Shown here in pieces: positions 44,129 to 55,802 of a DNA stretch of 64,000 bases (positions within the stretch are counted from its first letter, which is position 1; each line of letters begins with the position of its first letter). The DNA comes from Azolla caroliniana (Eukaryota > Polypodiophyta). Where the stretch lies: NCBI GenBank assembly GCA_043228905.1, contig JBHGNT010000004.1:14012001-14076000 (forward strand), written 5' to 3'. Under the pieces are notes generated by a model. It was given only the letters and a program-made list of their open reading frames with translations, did no database searches and was not told the DNA's origin. The translations under genes were made by a program, and so were the position numbers.

Positions 44129-44505
44129 GCCGACAATTCAGCATGTACCTCATCTTCGCTCTCCACCATCTGTGTTAGTGCACGCTCAATCATCTGCTGT
44201 CGGCGTGCTCCTTGGCCATTCCTTGGGACACCTTGATATGTTGTGTCGCCAGGAATTCCATTAGTTCATATGTGGTCCTGAATTGTAACGACGCGCCGAA
44301 CTCATGGGTCGTATCCGCCGACAATTTAGCATGTACCTCATCTTCGCTCTCCACCATCTGTGTTAGTGCACGCTCAATCATCTGCTGTCGGCGTGCTCCT
44401 CGGCCATTCCTTGGGACACCTTGATATGTTGTGTCGCCAGGAATTCCATTAGTTCATATGTGGTCCTGAATTGTAACGACCCGCCGAACTCATGGGTCGT
44501 ATCCG
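44129..44505. repeat. 188-bp tandem duplication at the CoM2/GyB junction
   Basis: Two copies (44129-44316 and 44317-44505) differ at only a few bases. Each encodes on the minus strand THEFG(G/A)SLQFRTTYELMEF and ESEDEVHA(K)LSA, part of GyB ORF3. Confidence 0.85.
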
Positions 44506-45676
44506 GAATTTCTGGATAGTGTAACACTTCACTTTCTACCGTAAGCATGACTTTTCCACATTGCAATTGTCCGTTATGATTGGTTGCGGCTCGCGGATGA
44601 GCTCCAATGTAAATGTGGGCTCCTTGGGCGCGCGCAATCGTCTACTCGTGCGTCTACATCCTTTACCAGTTCATGACCATCCTTGCGATCCAATTGTCGA
44701 CACTTAGGCCTTGGTCTACTGTGGCTCGGCTTTGGTTGTTCTTGTTCGGCCGTAGATGGCGCTTCTTTGGAATTCACATAGTTGGCCTGCCTTTCCTCTT
44801 GCGTCGACGCTATTTCGACGGTGGTAGGGTTTGGTTCTTCCTCCCATTCCGTCACCGCTAGGTCTGTTAATCGCCGTTTCGCGGACCAAGGTGGAGGTGT
44901 GGGTCTTGTATCCGGTGCGGGTAGTTCTCAGGGAGGAAACAACATGGTTAAGTATTGTTGTATTATCGGACGCAACTTCTTCCCGACTTGAAAGGTGTGC
45001 ATGCCTTGTCTTAACGTTGGGCCCATGATTACTCCCCAATCCACGATGCGGCCCACGAACATGTCAATGACGATGCCAGCTTTCTGCTTTGGCATCCCAT
45101 AAGCGTTCACATGGATGCAGCCGACTTCCAATAAAAATTTCGCAACTTGCCGGAAAAAAGCGTTCAGAATGTCCTTTGTTCTGTAGGCTTTGGCGGAGGT
45201 TGAGTATTCTCCGAAATATCTTTCCAGGTCTTCTGCAGGGGGAATCTCGAAATGTTTCTCTCCTACCACCATCAAACCTAGCTTCTTTCTGATGCTGGCA
45301 TTCGTAATTGTGTTGACATTCGGCTTCTTGGCAATTTCTTGGGCAATAGGTGTGGTGGTGCCTCTGCTACCCAGATGTAGCCTTCAAAGCCCTTTTCCAG
45401 GAGCCATCGTCGTAGTGCTGAGGAGATGGGGATTGGCATAGTACCATGGTAGGGATCGTGTGACGAGTGATTAGGGATTAGGGCATGTGTGTTGCTTGGA
45501 CCGTGATGCTTGTGAAAAATTGGAGAGTGAGGAGAGCGAGGGGAGCAAAAGGCTTGATTATGTTTTTTGTAATGTGCAGAAAACCGTTTGTTCTCCTCTT
45601 TTTGTGACTTAGGGTTCATGGGCTTGTGGCTCATTGTGCCGACGCATGTTTTTTCCCTTGGAAAGTGTGCATGCAT
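44129..45676 (-). pseudogene. GyB ORF3, N-terminal and middle part
   Basis: After integrase, the minus strand encodes a protein whose N-terminal region matches GyA ORF3: a start MPIPISSALRRWL with GFEGYIW (45440-45370), then ERYFGEYSTSAKAYRTKD, a conserved AYGMPKQKAGIVIDM segment and an end TMLFPP (45275-44928), corresponding to RYFGEYSLANKGYRTQ and LLVPP in GyA. A Pro/Glu-rich linker (44855-44574) and helical sequence (44566-44140) follow. Frameshifts occur near 45277 and 44900. Conservation of this order in a diverged element argues that ORF3 was under selection. Function unknown. Confidence 0.75.
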
Positions 45677-45774
45677 AAAATCCCTTGAATAGTTGTGACC
45701 GTCCTGTCCTACTTTGTTTTCTCTTAACGGTAAAGTACAATATTACTATTACATTTCTTACAAGTGGGTCCTAG

Positions 45775-47264
45775 CTACTGGTTGGCGCGGGAAGCAACGA
45801 CGTGAAACAAATTTGGTGGCGTAGGTCCGAAGTACGGCTTCAGGAGGAACCAGTTCACTTTTTGCCGCAATATTTCGTCTGCAAGGGTCCCTAAATGAAA
45901 GGTTCCGTTTTCCGCCCCTATTATCCAATACGGCCTTGTCCAGCGGAATCGTAATTTTCCTAGCATTTGACCCATCCGGGTTTGGAAAACTAAAATGGCT
46001 TTCCCAACTTTGAAGTGTTTTTCACAAGTGCCTCAGTGTCGGTCTACGAACACTTTACACCGTCTTTGCTCGTGTTTCAGGATTTCCATACTTTGGAATC
46101 GTGCTTCACCTAACTCCAGTAATTGTTGTAAACGTATCTGTTCGGACTGACCTTTCGATAGTCTTTCGCGGACTTGAACATGCAAGCTGGGTACCTGAAA
46201 TTCAATGGGCATTATGGCTTCCAACCCGTATGCTATAGTCAGAAGGGAGTTGATTGCATGCTTGTCTTGTAGCTTGTGCGGTAAGGCCACAAGGCGCTAT
46301 GCAACTTAGTGTCCCAATCCGGTCTATTCTCATTAACTATCTTTTTCAAGATATTCTCCAACGTCTTGTTCGTTGATTCCGCCAATCCATTTGCCTGAGG
46401 ATAATACGACATACTCTTCTTATGTACTACGGGGTAATGGTGTGTGAGGTCGTGGATAACCATATTCAAAAAATGGCTTCCTTGATCGCTTATGCGTTCT
46501 ATTGGGCAGCCAAAATGGCACCAAATGTGCTCGTATAAGAATTTTTCCATCGATGCCGCGGTATTATCCCGTAATGCTTTCGCTTCTTCCCATTTCGTGC
46601 AATAATCCGTGGCTACTACGATATATTTATGCCATCTTCGTGTTGTTGCCGCAGTAAAGGGGCCGACAAAATCGAGACCCCATTTCTGGAAGGGGTCGAG
46701 CGGGAGCATTGGCTGGTGCAGCATCTATGGGAGCTCCGTAGGTTGGCCCATGCGTTGGTAGAGGTCGCATTGTTTACAATATTGATATGCGTCCTTTTCG
46801 GGCCATAACCTCTCTTGTGTAATGCTCTCTTGCCGTTCCATAGTGAGCTTCGCGTAAAACAGCTTCCTTCTCCTCTTGTCGTATATTGCGCCTCCAGATA
46901 CCATCACTCCCCTTATGATATAAGACTCCCTCAACTAGGCAGAAATTGCGGCTTCGTATGACAAGTCTTTTCTTTTCGTCCATTCATAGTTGTGGCGGTG
47001 ACAGTCCCGTTGTCAAGAAGTAGGTCATCTCCATCAGCCACCGGTCCAAAAAACTCTTCTTGTCTTGTGTCGCTATAGCCGCAACCCGCAAAATATCAGC
47101 GTCGGGGAAATCGTCGTCTCACGTTATTGCGTTGTCGCCGTTATCTAGTCTGCTTAGATAATCAGCTACGACATGTTGTGTACCTGTCCGATGCTGGATT
47201 GTGAATTCAAATTCCTGGAGTAGCAGCATCCATCTGGCTAATTTCCCCGTTGTCATGCCTTTCG
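45775..47264 (-). pseudogene. GyB integrase and end of RNase H
   Basis: Pieces at 46983-46725 (zinc finger region, YCKQCDLYQRMGQPTE), 46724-46239 (core: WGLDFVGPF, ATDYCTKWEEAKAL, RISDQGSHFL, ANGLAESTNKTLENIL), 46290-46033 and 45975-45775 (C-terminal WTRPYWIIGAENGTFHLG). Three frameshifts. It continues the RNase H cut at 48057 by the 782-bp insert. Confidence 0.85.
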
Positions 47265-47269
47265 ACGCC

Positions 47270-48051
47270 AAATCATTGCGTGAGTCGGGTGGGAACCGCT
47301 AGGGTTTTGAACAAGGAGGAAGAATTTGAGACGAGTTTAGTTATGAATATGAATCGATTATAAGAAAGAGAGATTGAAACTTGTGAATCCCACAAGTATA
47401 ATGTATTTTATTAATCAATATCTTGATAAGACTATGAATTTGGATTGAAAGAGAGAGATATAGAAACCTTGTGAATCCCACAAGTATAGTTTATTTCGTG
47501 AATCCATGAATATAATTTATTAATTGGTGTTTTTAGAAATATATCCAATTTCTAAAAGATTTCACACGCATAATTTATTTATTTATTTCCCCCTTATTAC
47601 ATTGTGCTCCACATACTTATATAGTGATGAGAGAGTCTTAGCAATCCATGCTTTTTCTCTAATTATAGACTATATGCTTTTTCTATCATGCTTCTTCTAA
47701 AAGTGATCATGCTTTTTCTAACCTCATGCCTTTTTATTGACTATAGTGTTCATGCACGCTAAATGTGCATGTGTCGCTTTTTCCTATCATGCGTTTTTCT
47801 TCTAACTAAAGCTTTTTCCTAGAAAATATGCATGAAAAACTATTCTATGTGGGATATCTGTTTTTTTAACACTCATGTTGTGTTAGTGTAATGGTAAGGT
47901 GTCAAATTATTAACATAGAGGTACAAGGTTTGAATCTTGCCCTATGCATGTAATATATTTTTTGATATTTCTTTCTTTTTCTTCATATTTATTCAATCAA
48001 TTATTTTATACATTTTTCACGTAGTGTACGAAATACACTACGACACCGTTA
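47270..48051. mobile_element. Unclassified 782-bp insertion in GyB, 5-bp duplication ACGCC
   Basis: ACGCC stands on both sides (47265-47269, 48052-48056), and leaving out the insert with one copy restores the RNase H reading KQASKGMTTGKLARW. The insert is AT-rich, has no ORF, starts AAATCATTGCG and ends ACACCGTTA. A perfect hairpin CGTAGTGTA-CGAAA-TACACTACG lies at 48020-48042, and GAATCCCACAAGTATA occurs twice (about 47386 and 47475). No terminal inverted repeats or TG..CA ends. Not assigned to a class. Confidence 0.75.
47879..47946 (+). repeat. tRNA-like (SINE-type) promoter segment
   Basis: TTAGTGTAATGGTAAGGTG resembles an A box, and 32 nt later GGTTTGAATCTTGCC resembles a B box, the internal RNA polymerase III promoter of tRNA-derived SINEs. 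No cloverleaf can be drawn, so it is not called a tRNA gene. A similar segment lies at 55803-55870. Confidence 0.45.
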
Positions 48052-48056
48052 ACGCC

Positions 48057-50816
48057 TGCTTCTCGACTAAGTAGAGTAGCGCCACGTGGTCCACATGAAA
48101 CATGAACTTCCGCCCTAGTAAGTAATGTCGGAATTTGTTTACGTTGTTGTAAATCATCCCCAAGGCTTGATGCTCTATTGTTGAATAATTCCGCTCTGCA
48201 TCCGATAATTTATGGCTGGAGTAGTATACCGGCCGGTACCAACTAGGCTTAGTGAGCTGCATTAGCGCGTTGCCGATTGCAATGTCGGAGGCATCCACAA
48301 ATACATGGAATGATTTAGACCAATCTGGGGGCTGTGCGACGGGCGCTTGGATCCATATTACTTTGAGTGCCTCATATGCCTTATCTTCTGTTGCTGTCCA
48401 TTTGAATGGAGTACAGTGTATTGCGATGTGGAAGGGGGTAGCGAAATCCGCCCAGTTATCATAACATACGGTTGTGCCAGCGTATTTGCTCGAGGAAGCG
48501 ACTAAGTGCTTTTGCGTTACTGGGAGTTTTTGCTTCCACGATAGCCTTAATTTTGTTGGGATCTGCCGCAATCCCCTCCTTATTCACGATGTGTCTAAGA
48601 AGAGTTGCACTGGTGACCCCGAATGCGCATTTAGCCGGATTAAGGCTGAGGCGTGAGGTACGACCTCGTTCAAAACATAGCCGCAAATGGCTAAAATGTT
48701 CTCCTTGCGTCCCATATACTGTGAAGTCATTGAGAAAGAGTTGCATAAACGTAGGTATAAAGTCACCGAAGATTTCCATGATAGTTAGTTGAAACGTGGC
48801 GGGGGTCTTCTTTAGGCCGAACATCATAACCACCGCTACGAATACTCCAAGTCCGTGACGAACGCAGTCTTCTCCTGATCGTTTGGGTGCATTCGTACTT
48901 GATTGTATCCACTAAAGCCATCCAAAAAACTATACATGTCATGGCCTGCAACCACGTCTAATACGCTATCCGTAAATAGTAAGGGAAATGCATCTGTAAT
49001 TGTAACGACATTTAATTTACGGTAATCGACGCATACACGTATTTTCCCATTTTTCTTTGGCACCACCACTATCGGACTCGACCATGTGGCCTGTTTTACT
49101 GGTCGGATGAACCCCGCTTTCAAGAGCTTGTCAATTTCTTCCTTTACACGGGCTGCGTAATTTGGGTTCATACAATAGCGTCTCTGCTGCACCGGTTTTG
49201 CATCTATGGCCAAGTTAATCTTGTGTTCATAAAATTTCGGGTCCAACCCTTCATGTCTTCATGAGACCATGTGAAGACATCCTTAAATTCCCGGAGTAGC
49301 ACCGTCATGGCCGTTTTCTCATTTGGCATCAGGTCCTTAGCGATTGAGAGCAGCTGTGGAACCTTTGTGGTTCCGATATTAATCTCCTCCAATGCGGACG
49401 TGATAACCCTTTGCGAGATTTCCATTTTCTTCTCGAACGCTTCTCGTGCTCTGCTTAGCTCCAACATAGACTCGGGATCAGGTTCGTATTCCTCTTCTTG
49501 GGGCGTACTTGTTGGGGCGTACTCACTAGCGGCCTCGAGGACATCAATTTCAAATAATGGTATTATCCGCGGGTTTTCGTCGAGGTACGCGTCCAACACT
49601 GTATCCTCCAAACCTTCTAGCATATTAATTTCTTTTGTGTATAGTGGCATTATAGCTTTGGTCAGTGTGGATGTTTCCTGCGTCGGTACGCGGACCTTGC
49701 TTCGTCCACGTCGGAAGCTAATGGAGTTATGCTGCCAATTCTACTTGATATTAGGAAACCGTAACCATGGTCTGCCTAACAAAATTGGGTATGCTCCTGG
49801 GGCTTCCAACGCGAGCACGACCACAGAAATCTCAAAATGACGGTAACGTTCTTCTTGACGAACTTGGTCATTTCGGTAGTATTGTCATTGTGGTTCCATA
49901 TGGTGAACTATCGGTGTGGCCTAGTTCAACATATTATATTCGCACTGGTCCACCGTATGCGCTCGCGAATGGCAAATGGGGCAACATATCCACATATTAC
50001 AATCCACTACAGAGTGCCCTGAGTTCAAGCAGATTGTACATTGAATGCCTTGGCGGAATCGATATTCCTTGTCGTGGGGCAATGCCTGCCGGAGCGATGC
50101 CATAGAAAATCCTTCATCCTCGTCTTCTAGTTCGAGCTGCAACGCCGACTCGATAATCATGTCCGCCGTCTCATCCTTCACATTTTGTGTAGTCAGTGTA
50201 GTCCTGATGGGTCGTCGTAACGCTGCCAAAAATATGTCCTTAGCCTCGTCCTCCATCGGAACACGTGTGAGTTGACGCCGTAGGCTTTCAAATCGTAGAC
50301 TGAAATCATCTACGGATTCTTTCGAAATTTGTTTGATGGTGTAAAACTGGCCGATAATCTCACGTTGCGGGACACTCCGATGGATGAATTACAAAAATGA
50401 CGATTGAAGCTGGTCAAACGTCGTGAACGACATGATATTGAGCGAGGAATGCCAGCGAGCAGCGCGGTCGTCTAAGGTTATCCTGAACTCGACGATCTTC
50501 GTTGCGTGAACCTCCGGAAGTCATTGTGCCATGTGATTAGCGTTCCAAATGCTGAGGAATGCGACCAAATGTGGTTCGTGGCATCGGTTTCGCCGTTGAA
50601 ACGGGGGTAGGAGAAAGCCATGCTGGTTGCGACGGTTGTGCTGAGAAAGGGGTTGTTGCTGCTATCGAGATGAGGCTTCTTGTGAGCCTTTGTAACTATA
50701 GCTTGATCCGGTGGCGATAGGGCTTCCTGCTTGATGCCACTTTGCTTCGTGAGCGTGGATTCTATCGTATATTCCAGGAGAGAAGGGGCACGGTCACTGA
50801 GGCGTGGTTTTCGCAC
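48057..50816 (-). pseudogene. GyB gag, protease, reverse transcriptase, RNase H
   Basis: Gag pieces (50816-50478; 50256-49921 with CTICLNSGHSVVDC and CPICHSRAHTVDQC knuckles as in GyA), the protease/linker (to INMLEGLEDT at 49640), RT (49246-48459) and RNase H (48571-48057, FHVFVDASDIAIG). Several frameshifts. The RT catalytic box reads FLNDF where GyA has FLDDF, so a catalytic Asp is lost. The stretch 50817-50957 is the leader, with TTTTTGGCACGCCCGGTGA at the primer-binding position. Confidence 0.85.
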
Positions 50817-50957
50817 AACGCGTTCTTTTGTCTGTCAAGTGACTGACCTAGTTAGTGGTTCATCTTGTCAAGTGGGTTCTCTATTACGTCGGCGGCTAGA
50901 CATCCATCCCTTGCTGCTCGGCTATGAGGATTCACAGATCACCGGGCGTGCCAAAAA

Positions 50958-51426
50958 TGTTGCCAGTTAGGAACATTGCCTGCCCTTAGTCCTTTGGGGT
51001 AGGTATCCAGGTGATCGTGGTGCAAGGGTAGGATCTTGCGTAGCACTTGGAACGTATTGACTTATACCGTTAGAGCGTGTTTACGTAAGGCATAAAACTG
51101 GAGACGGCTACAACCGAGCTCCTAATGTGCGTAACAATGCGCATGTACTCCTCTTGCACATTTACGCTTAAACACTCACACAGAGAGAACAGAGAAGAGA
51201 CCAGAGATAAGAGATGGAGCTTAGAGAAGACAGAAATTATATTAAACGACTGTGCTCAAAAATGCGCTAACCCTTTACAATGTTCATAGGCCCTTCATAT
51301 ACACATGCCCTAGTCGGTTATGCTTCCTGCGTGAACCGTTACACCCGTTACTTCAACGCTTCTATTATAATTAATACGCTTCTTTATTATGTGTTATTTA
51401 CATTTGTCCTCCTATGGTGGACAACA
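50958..51426 (-). repeat. 5' LTR of GyB
   Basis: 469 bp, + strand TGTTGCCAGTTAGG...GTGGACAACA. Boundaries come from the TG..CA ends, the adjoining primer site and the return of Copia coding sequence at 51427. No partner LTR to confirm. Confidence 0.65.
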
Positions 51427-52817
51427 CCTTGATCTACGATCAGACTGACCGACATAGTTCTTGGTGATTGTCCGTACATGTAGGACGTTCCTCATGATTC
51501 CCTTCTAACCGACATGGCTCAGAGGGACATCTCATGCGCACGATGGGATGCGGGGTGTCGTCCTCGATTTCGACTACCCCCGACTTCTCCAACTTTTTGA
51601 GAAAGGAGAACCACTCTTTGTGGTTCATCATGTGGTTTGAAGCTCCGAAGTTCACATACCAAACTTCTTCCGACTTTGAGTTGGATACTCTTTGTGGTTC
51701 ATCATGTGGTTTGAAGCTCCGAAGTTCACATACCAAACTTCTTCCGACTTTGAGTTGGATACTCCCATCCGGTTGGCCTTATGCTTCATTACGAGGGCCG
51801 GTTCCGACCCGACTCTCTCTGACCCGACAACGAAGTGCGATCGATGACGCATGTCCGCGTCTTTCTGACTCGATCCGGCTTTGTCCGAATCAGCTCTCTT
51901 CTTCCAACACTCCCTTTCTTTATGGCCCTTCCGACCACAGTACCAGCATTCCGTTTCGGCCTTTCCTTGCCAGTTTCTGGCTCTACCACCTTGACTCCCC
52001 CTACTTCTGGAGGGTCCGAAATTGCTATCGATACCATCTTTGTGCCTCCGATTCTGCTCATGTTGGCCGCCTGCATTGTGGGCCGATCCACTCCGTCCAT
52101 CATGACCACGGGACCTCTCTTCCTCCGTGTACAACATCTTGTTGTCGGTGTGCATGCTCGTCGACGCACCCGTGTGGTTCACCTCTACAAGGACCATCGA
52201 CTGTAAGTCGAAAAAGGAGGGTGTATGCTCCCTTGTACATACTGCAGACCAGAATGCTCTGAACTTCGATGACAGGCCCCTGAGATAGACCTGCACCATC
52301 TCATCCTCCTCGACGGTCACGTTGATGGAGGCAAGTGAATTGTAGATGTTTTTGATATGGGCCGTGTAGTTGGGCCCCATTGCTCAATTCCTATCGGAGT
52401 TGCAGCTTCCGGGCTGTGGTGCTTGTGGAGAAGACCTCTTTTCAGGTTTCCCCAAGCTTCCTTTGGCATCTTGGCATGCCAGATATGGTTGAGCAGCTAA
52501 TCACCGACACTAGAGGTGAAGCAGTACATTACCTTGCTTGCCGCTTGTTCCCAAGCTGGGAAGTCCCTGTGTGCCGCATCAGGTGCCGTATCGTTAGCTC
52601 CGTCGACATAACTCCAGTAGCCATACCCGAGCAAGTACTGGTGCATCTTGTACGACCAAGATGCATATTTGGATCTGTCGAGCTTCTCCGTTGGGAGTGA
52701 GCTAGGCATTCCTTGGTCCATTCTCTCCTTTGTGTTCTTTACCGGGTGTTATAGGGTTTTTTTGTGAGTGTCACTCGTTGGCAGTAGAGGATTCTCAACC
52801 CTGGCTCTCTGACACCA
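51427..52817 (-). pseudogene. Copia CoN gag and protease
   Basis: Minus strand: PBS (TGGTGTCAGAGAGCC, 52817-52803) next to the LTR, gag start MDQGMPSSLPTEKLDRSKYA (52721), gag to 51780 with CCHC knuckle (CWYCGRKGHKEREC) and the protease segment VWYVNFGASNHMMNH, where Asn-Phe replaces the usual Asp-Ser and the catalytic Asp is gone. It is cut by GyB at 51427, just inside the GQIVDQG block. A 73-bp tandem duplication spans the protease. Confidence 0.85.
51613..51758. repeat. 73-bp tandem duplication in CoN protease
   Basis: ACTCTTTGTGGTTCATCATG repeats at 51613 and 51686, identical over the unit. It doubles the KSEEVWYVNFGASNHMMNHKE peptide region and shifts the frame. Confidence 0.9.
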
Positions 52818-53355
52818 TGTAAAAGATAATGTGCAGAAGCTAAGACAAAATCAGCTAGTCAGAATAACAACAGAACACAGAACGAAGGTTTAATGGAAAG
52901 CTTGAATACACGGGAGAGACAGAGAGAGTAGAACAGTAAACTCAATTCAAAATAATCACACTCTATTCATACAAATGTCCTACAGAACACTCTTTATACA
53001 AGTCCTTAAAAGGACTGACAGAAGTATTGACATGTACTTCAATGCTCATATGAGCGACTGACACTAACTCTAAGGAATATGCCTACGTACTAGGCTCAAA
53101 CAGTAGGCTCCAACATCCTATCGGTTCTCACTATTCCAGAGTACGATCCGGTTCTCCGCTCGGGCTCTAAGTTCCGCATACCGATATATCCAACACCAAT
53201 TTAGGTACCTATCTGGTTCTCCGTTCCAAATACCAATCTGGATCTGGTTGAGCATGCCCGTTCAACAAAAAGTGATTAGTGACTTTTGGCCTTTATAAAT
53301 AGGCCTATACACATTTACACAATATAAGGGGTCATTTAGGGTGTTTACCCCAACA
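52818..53355 (-). repeat. Single LTR shared by Copia CoN and CoP
   Basis: 538 bp, + strand TGTAAAAGATAATG...TACCCCAACA. On its left is a primer-binding site and gag (5' side of a minus-strand element). On its right is a polypurine tract (CCTTTAAGTGGGAGGT) and the RNase H end (3' side of a minus-strand element). Confidence 0.8.
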
Positions 53356-54205
53356 ACCTCCCACTTAAAGGCATAAATGACGCCTTTAAGCTACGTCACT
53401 CCCACCATTTGTATACATATCTGATGTTGTGTTTTGGATAAGCATTTTGTGAGTACATCTGCAGGGTTTTGTGATGTATGGACCTTAATCAATGTGATAA
53501 GGCAATCCTCAAGAACTTCTCGAATGAAGTGATATCGCACATCAATATGTTTTGTGCGTGCATGAAACATAACATTCTTTGCCAAATAGATGGCACTCTA
53601 GCTATCACAACCAAGCATAGGTGCCTGTTTAGGCAAACCAAACTCACTGCAAACACGCGCTAACCATATTGCTTCCTTAGAAGCCTTAGTGACTGAAATG
53701 TATTCGGCCTCGGTAGTGGACAAAGCAACAATCTTTTGCAGCTTACTACACCATGATATAACACCATCTGCAAGTGTGAATACATAGCCGCTTGTGGATT
53801 TCCATGTATTCAGATCACTTGCCATGTCAGAGTCACAAAAACCCTTTAACTCTAATGGGTCTTTTCCATAATAGAGGCATTTATTTTCAGTCCCTTTTAA
53901 GTACCTCATAATGAACTTTACTATATTCCAATGTGCCTTGCCCGGATTAGCCATGAATCGGCTTACAACTCCCACTGCATAGGCAATATCAGGTCTAGTA
54001 GCAACCATAGTATACAAGTGAACCACAAGCTGAAGCATAAGGTACACCTTGTATGTCATTGATTGCTTCTTGTGTCTTAGGAGATCTTCCTTAGAGATTT
54101 TATCATATGGTTGTAATGGCACTGCAACAGGCTTTGCAGTAGCCATACAAAATCTGTCCAACACTTTATCAATGTATTTTTTCATTAAAAACTTGACTAG
54201 ATGTT
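53356..54205 (-). pseudogene. Copia CoP, end of RT and RNase H
   Basis: Minus strand from 54205: KKYIDKVLDRFCM, VATRPDIAYAVGVVSRFMAN, KSTSGYVFTLADGVISWCSK, STTEAEYISVTKASKEAIWL, then ARTKHIDVRYHFIREVL and KTQHQICIQMVGVT to the stop at 53391. One stop at 53598 and small shifts. It is cut at 54206 by the CoR LTR. Confidence 0.85.
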
Positions 54206-55388
54206 TGTTAGGACTTAGGATTAACATAAACGACAACCTTCACCATTAATGTTTGTACATAAACCATCAATCATGATTAACATAAACCACAACCTTCACC
54301 AGGACTTGGACTCATGATTTAAATTGCGACAAAGTTCTTAGAGAGGAATGTACCTCATGAAAGGCTCAAAATGAACAAGGATCCAAATCCCATGATGTAA
54401 GCCTTTCAACCCATGATCAACATTTACCGTCAACCAATTATGCTTGCCATTTATATAATCCATTATAACACCTAAACATATCATTCTAAATAGTCACCCA
54501 AGCATGCTATGATGTGATTGATGTGAAGTCTTACTAGAGTTTAAAACCGTTGACAAGGAGATAATTCTTTGGTTCATTCAATTGCTCAACTGGAAATTAT
54601 AATTGTAATAGAAGAACATACCTCAATAAGAGACCGGTGTGACATGTACAACAAGTCCATCAAGTCCTAAACTAAGGAGGATGGTTTTGATGGCATTGTG
54701 GTAGAAATGTAGAGTCACTAGATGAGTTGGCACTCATTCATGCTTCTTTTGTTTGGGTTTCCTATCTTGAATTCTAATGGTGCCCTTGTTGATAGGAATT
54801 ATGTGTGTGGAATAATGTTGTATGTGTCAATGAAACATATGTTGTCCTCTTTGTGCAATATTTGGGTGGGAAAATGTGTAATTGTGTAAATTTGTGCCTA
54901 TGTGTTTTAAATGCTCTGATAGTATTTTGATGATAAAAAGTTTGCGACAAAATTAGTGAATGTGTGAAAAAGAGGCATAAATAAGTGAATCCTAGGTTTA
55001 TTGTTTTGCATTGGTCGCCGACACGATAGCAATAGAAGTAGTGGCATCGACACAACACCGATCGTTGCATTGATGGGGGGGAAACAGCCCATCAATTGGT
55101 CCTTCTGCTCCTCTTCCTCATTGCTCCTTGATTAATAACTCTCACCCACTAATGTGTATGTGTATATCTCTGATTATATAGATTTGCACACCTAGGGTTT
55201 ATTCTTACATACATACATATATATAAAAATATGTATTTAGATATTTGTCCCTAGCTCAATATAACAGTTCTTGGCCGGATCGGCACCCAACTGATCACGA
55301 CCGGCTCATAGCCGACCCTTTGTGCATAGCCAGCTCCGTAGCCGGCTTTGGTTCACATCAGCCTTTTCTCCCATAAGGAGGGTCAACA
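54206..55388 (-). repeat. Probable 3' LTR of Copia CoR
   Basis: Minus strand TGTTGACCCTCCTTATGGGA...AGTCCTAACA, 1,183 bp, opening like the CoG and CoM LTRs, with GGCTATGAGCCGG-type repeats at 55270-55350. A GATTAACATAAACSACAACC block occurs twice (about 54221 and 54272). Copia RNase H-like sequence precedes it in the right orientation. No target duplication can be tested. Confidence 0.5.
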
Positions 55389-55800
55389 TTTCACAATAGT
55401 TTTCAACCTCTATGCTTGATAACGTGACAATTGGATGCGTCTTGTTGCTCCATGATATGGCCCAGTCAGCACCTATGTACCCTTTGAATCAAATTGTTTA
55501 TAGAGAATGCATAATCCATGTTGCCACTCACGTAGCGCTCTCTTAGAAAAATCTAGATGCATATCATGTGGTGTTTGCATGAATTGACGAAGGAGGATGA
55601 CTAGATAACTAAGGTCAGGTTGGGTGATAATGAGATAGATTACACTGTCGTGAAGTTTTTTGGCAACGGTGTGAAAATCACATGGAACGGAGAAAATCGA
55701 GAAGGTGCAATGTGCACACGAATGAATGGGGCACACTCGTACGTTAGCATGTTGTAAATATGAATGAAATGACTCGTGCATACCAAGGGGTGGAAGTAAA
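55389..55800 (-). pseudogene. CoR RNase H fragment, strongly decayed
   Basis: Minus-strand residues such as LIITQPDLSYLVILLRQFMQ, PHDMHLDFSKRALREW and LYKQFDSKGT match the Copia RNase H block around TRPDISYAV..SQFM..P...H. Only this piece remains, ending at the tRNA-like segment. Confidence 0.65.
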
Positions 55801-55802
55801 GT

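Larger units (their letters stand above)
44129..51426 (-). mobile_element. Gypsy GyB (GyA relative), 3' truncated
   Basis: Minus-strand order: 5' LTR (51426-50958), gag (50816-49921), protease, RT and RNase H (49860-48057), a 782-bp foreign insert, integrase (47264-45775) and ORF3 (45676-44129, continued at 20634-20293). No 3' LTR is left. It shares domain order, gag knuckle layout and ORF3 with GyA, but at low identity. It sits in Copia CoN at 51427. Confidence 0.85.

Noticed and set aside
47879-47946. Functional tRNA gene
   Set aside because: A and B box-like motifs only; stems of a cloverleaf do not pair.
48020-48051. Helitron 3' end (hairpin near terminus) for the 782-bp insert
   Set aside because: No CTRR end, no TC start, and a 5-bp duplication that Helitrons do not make.
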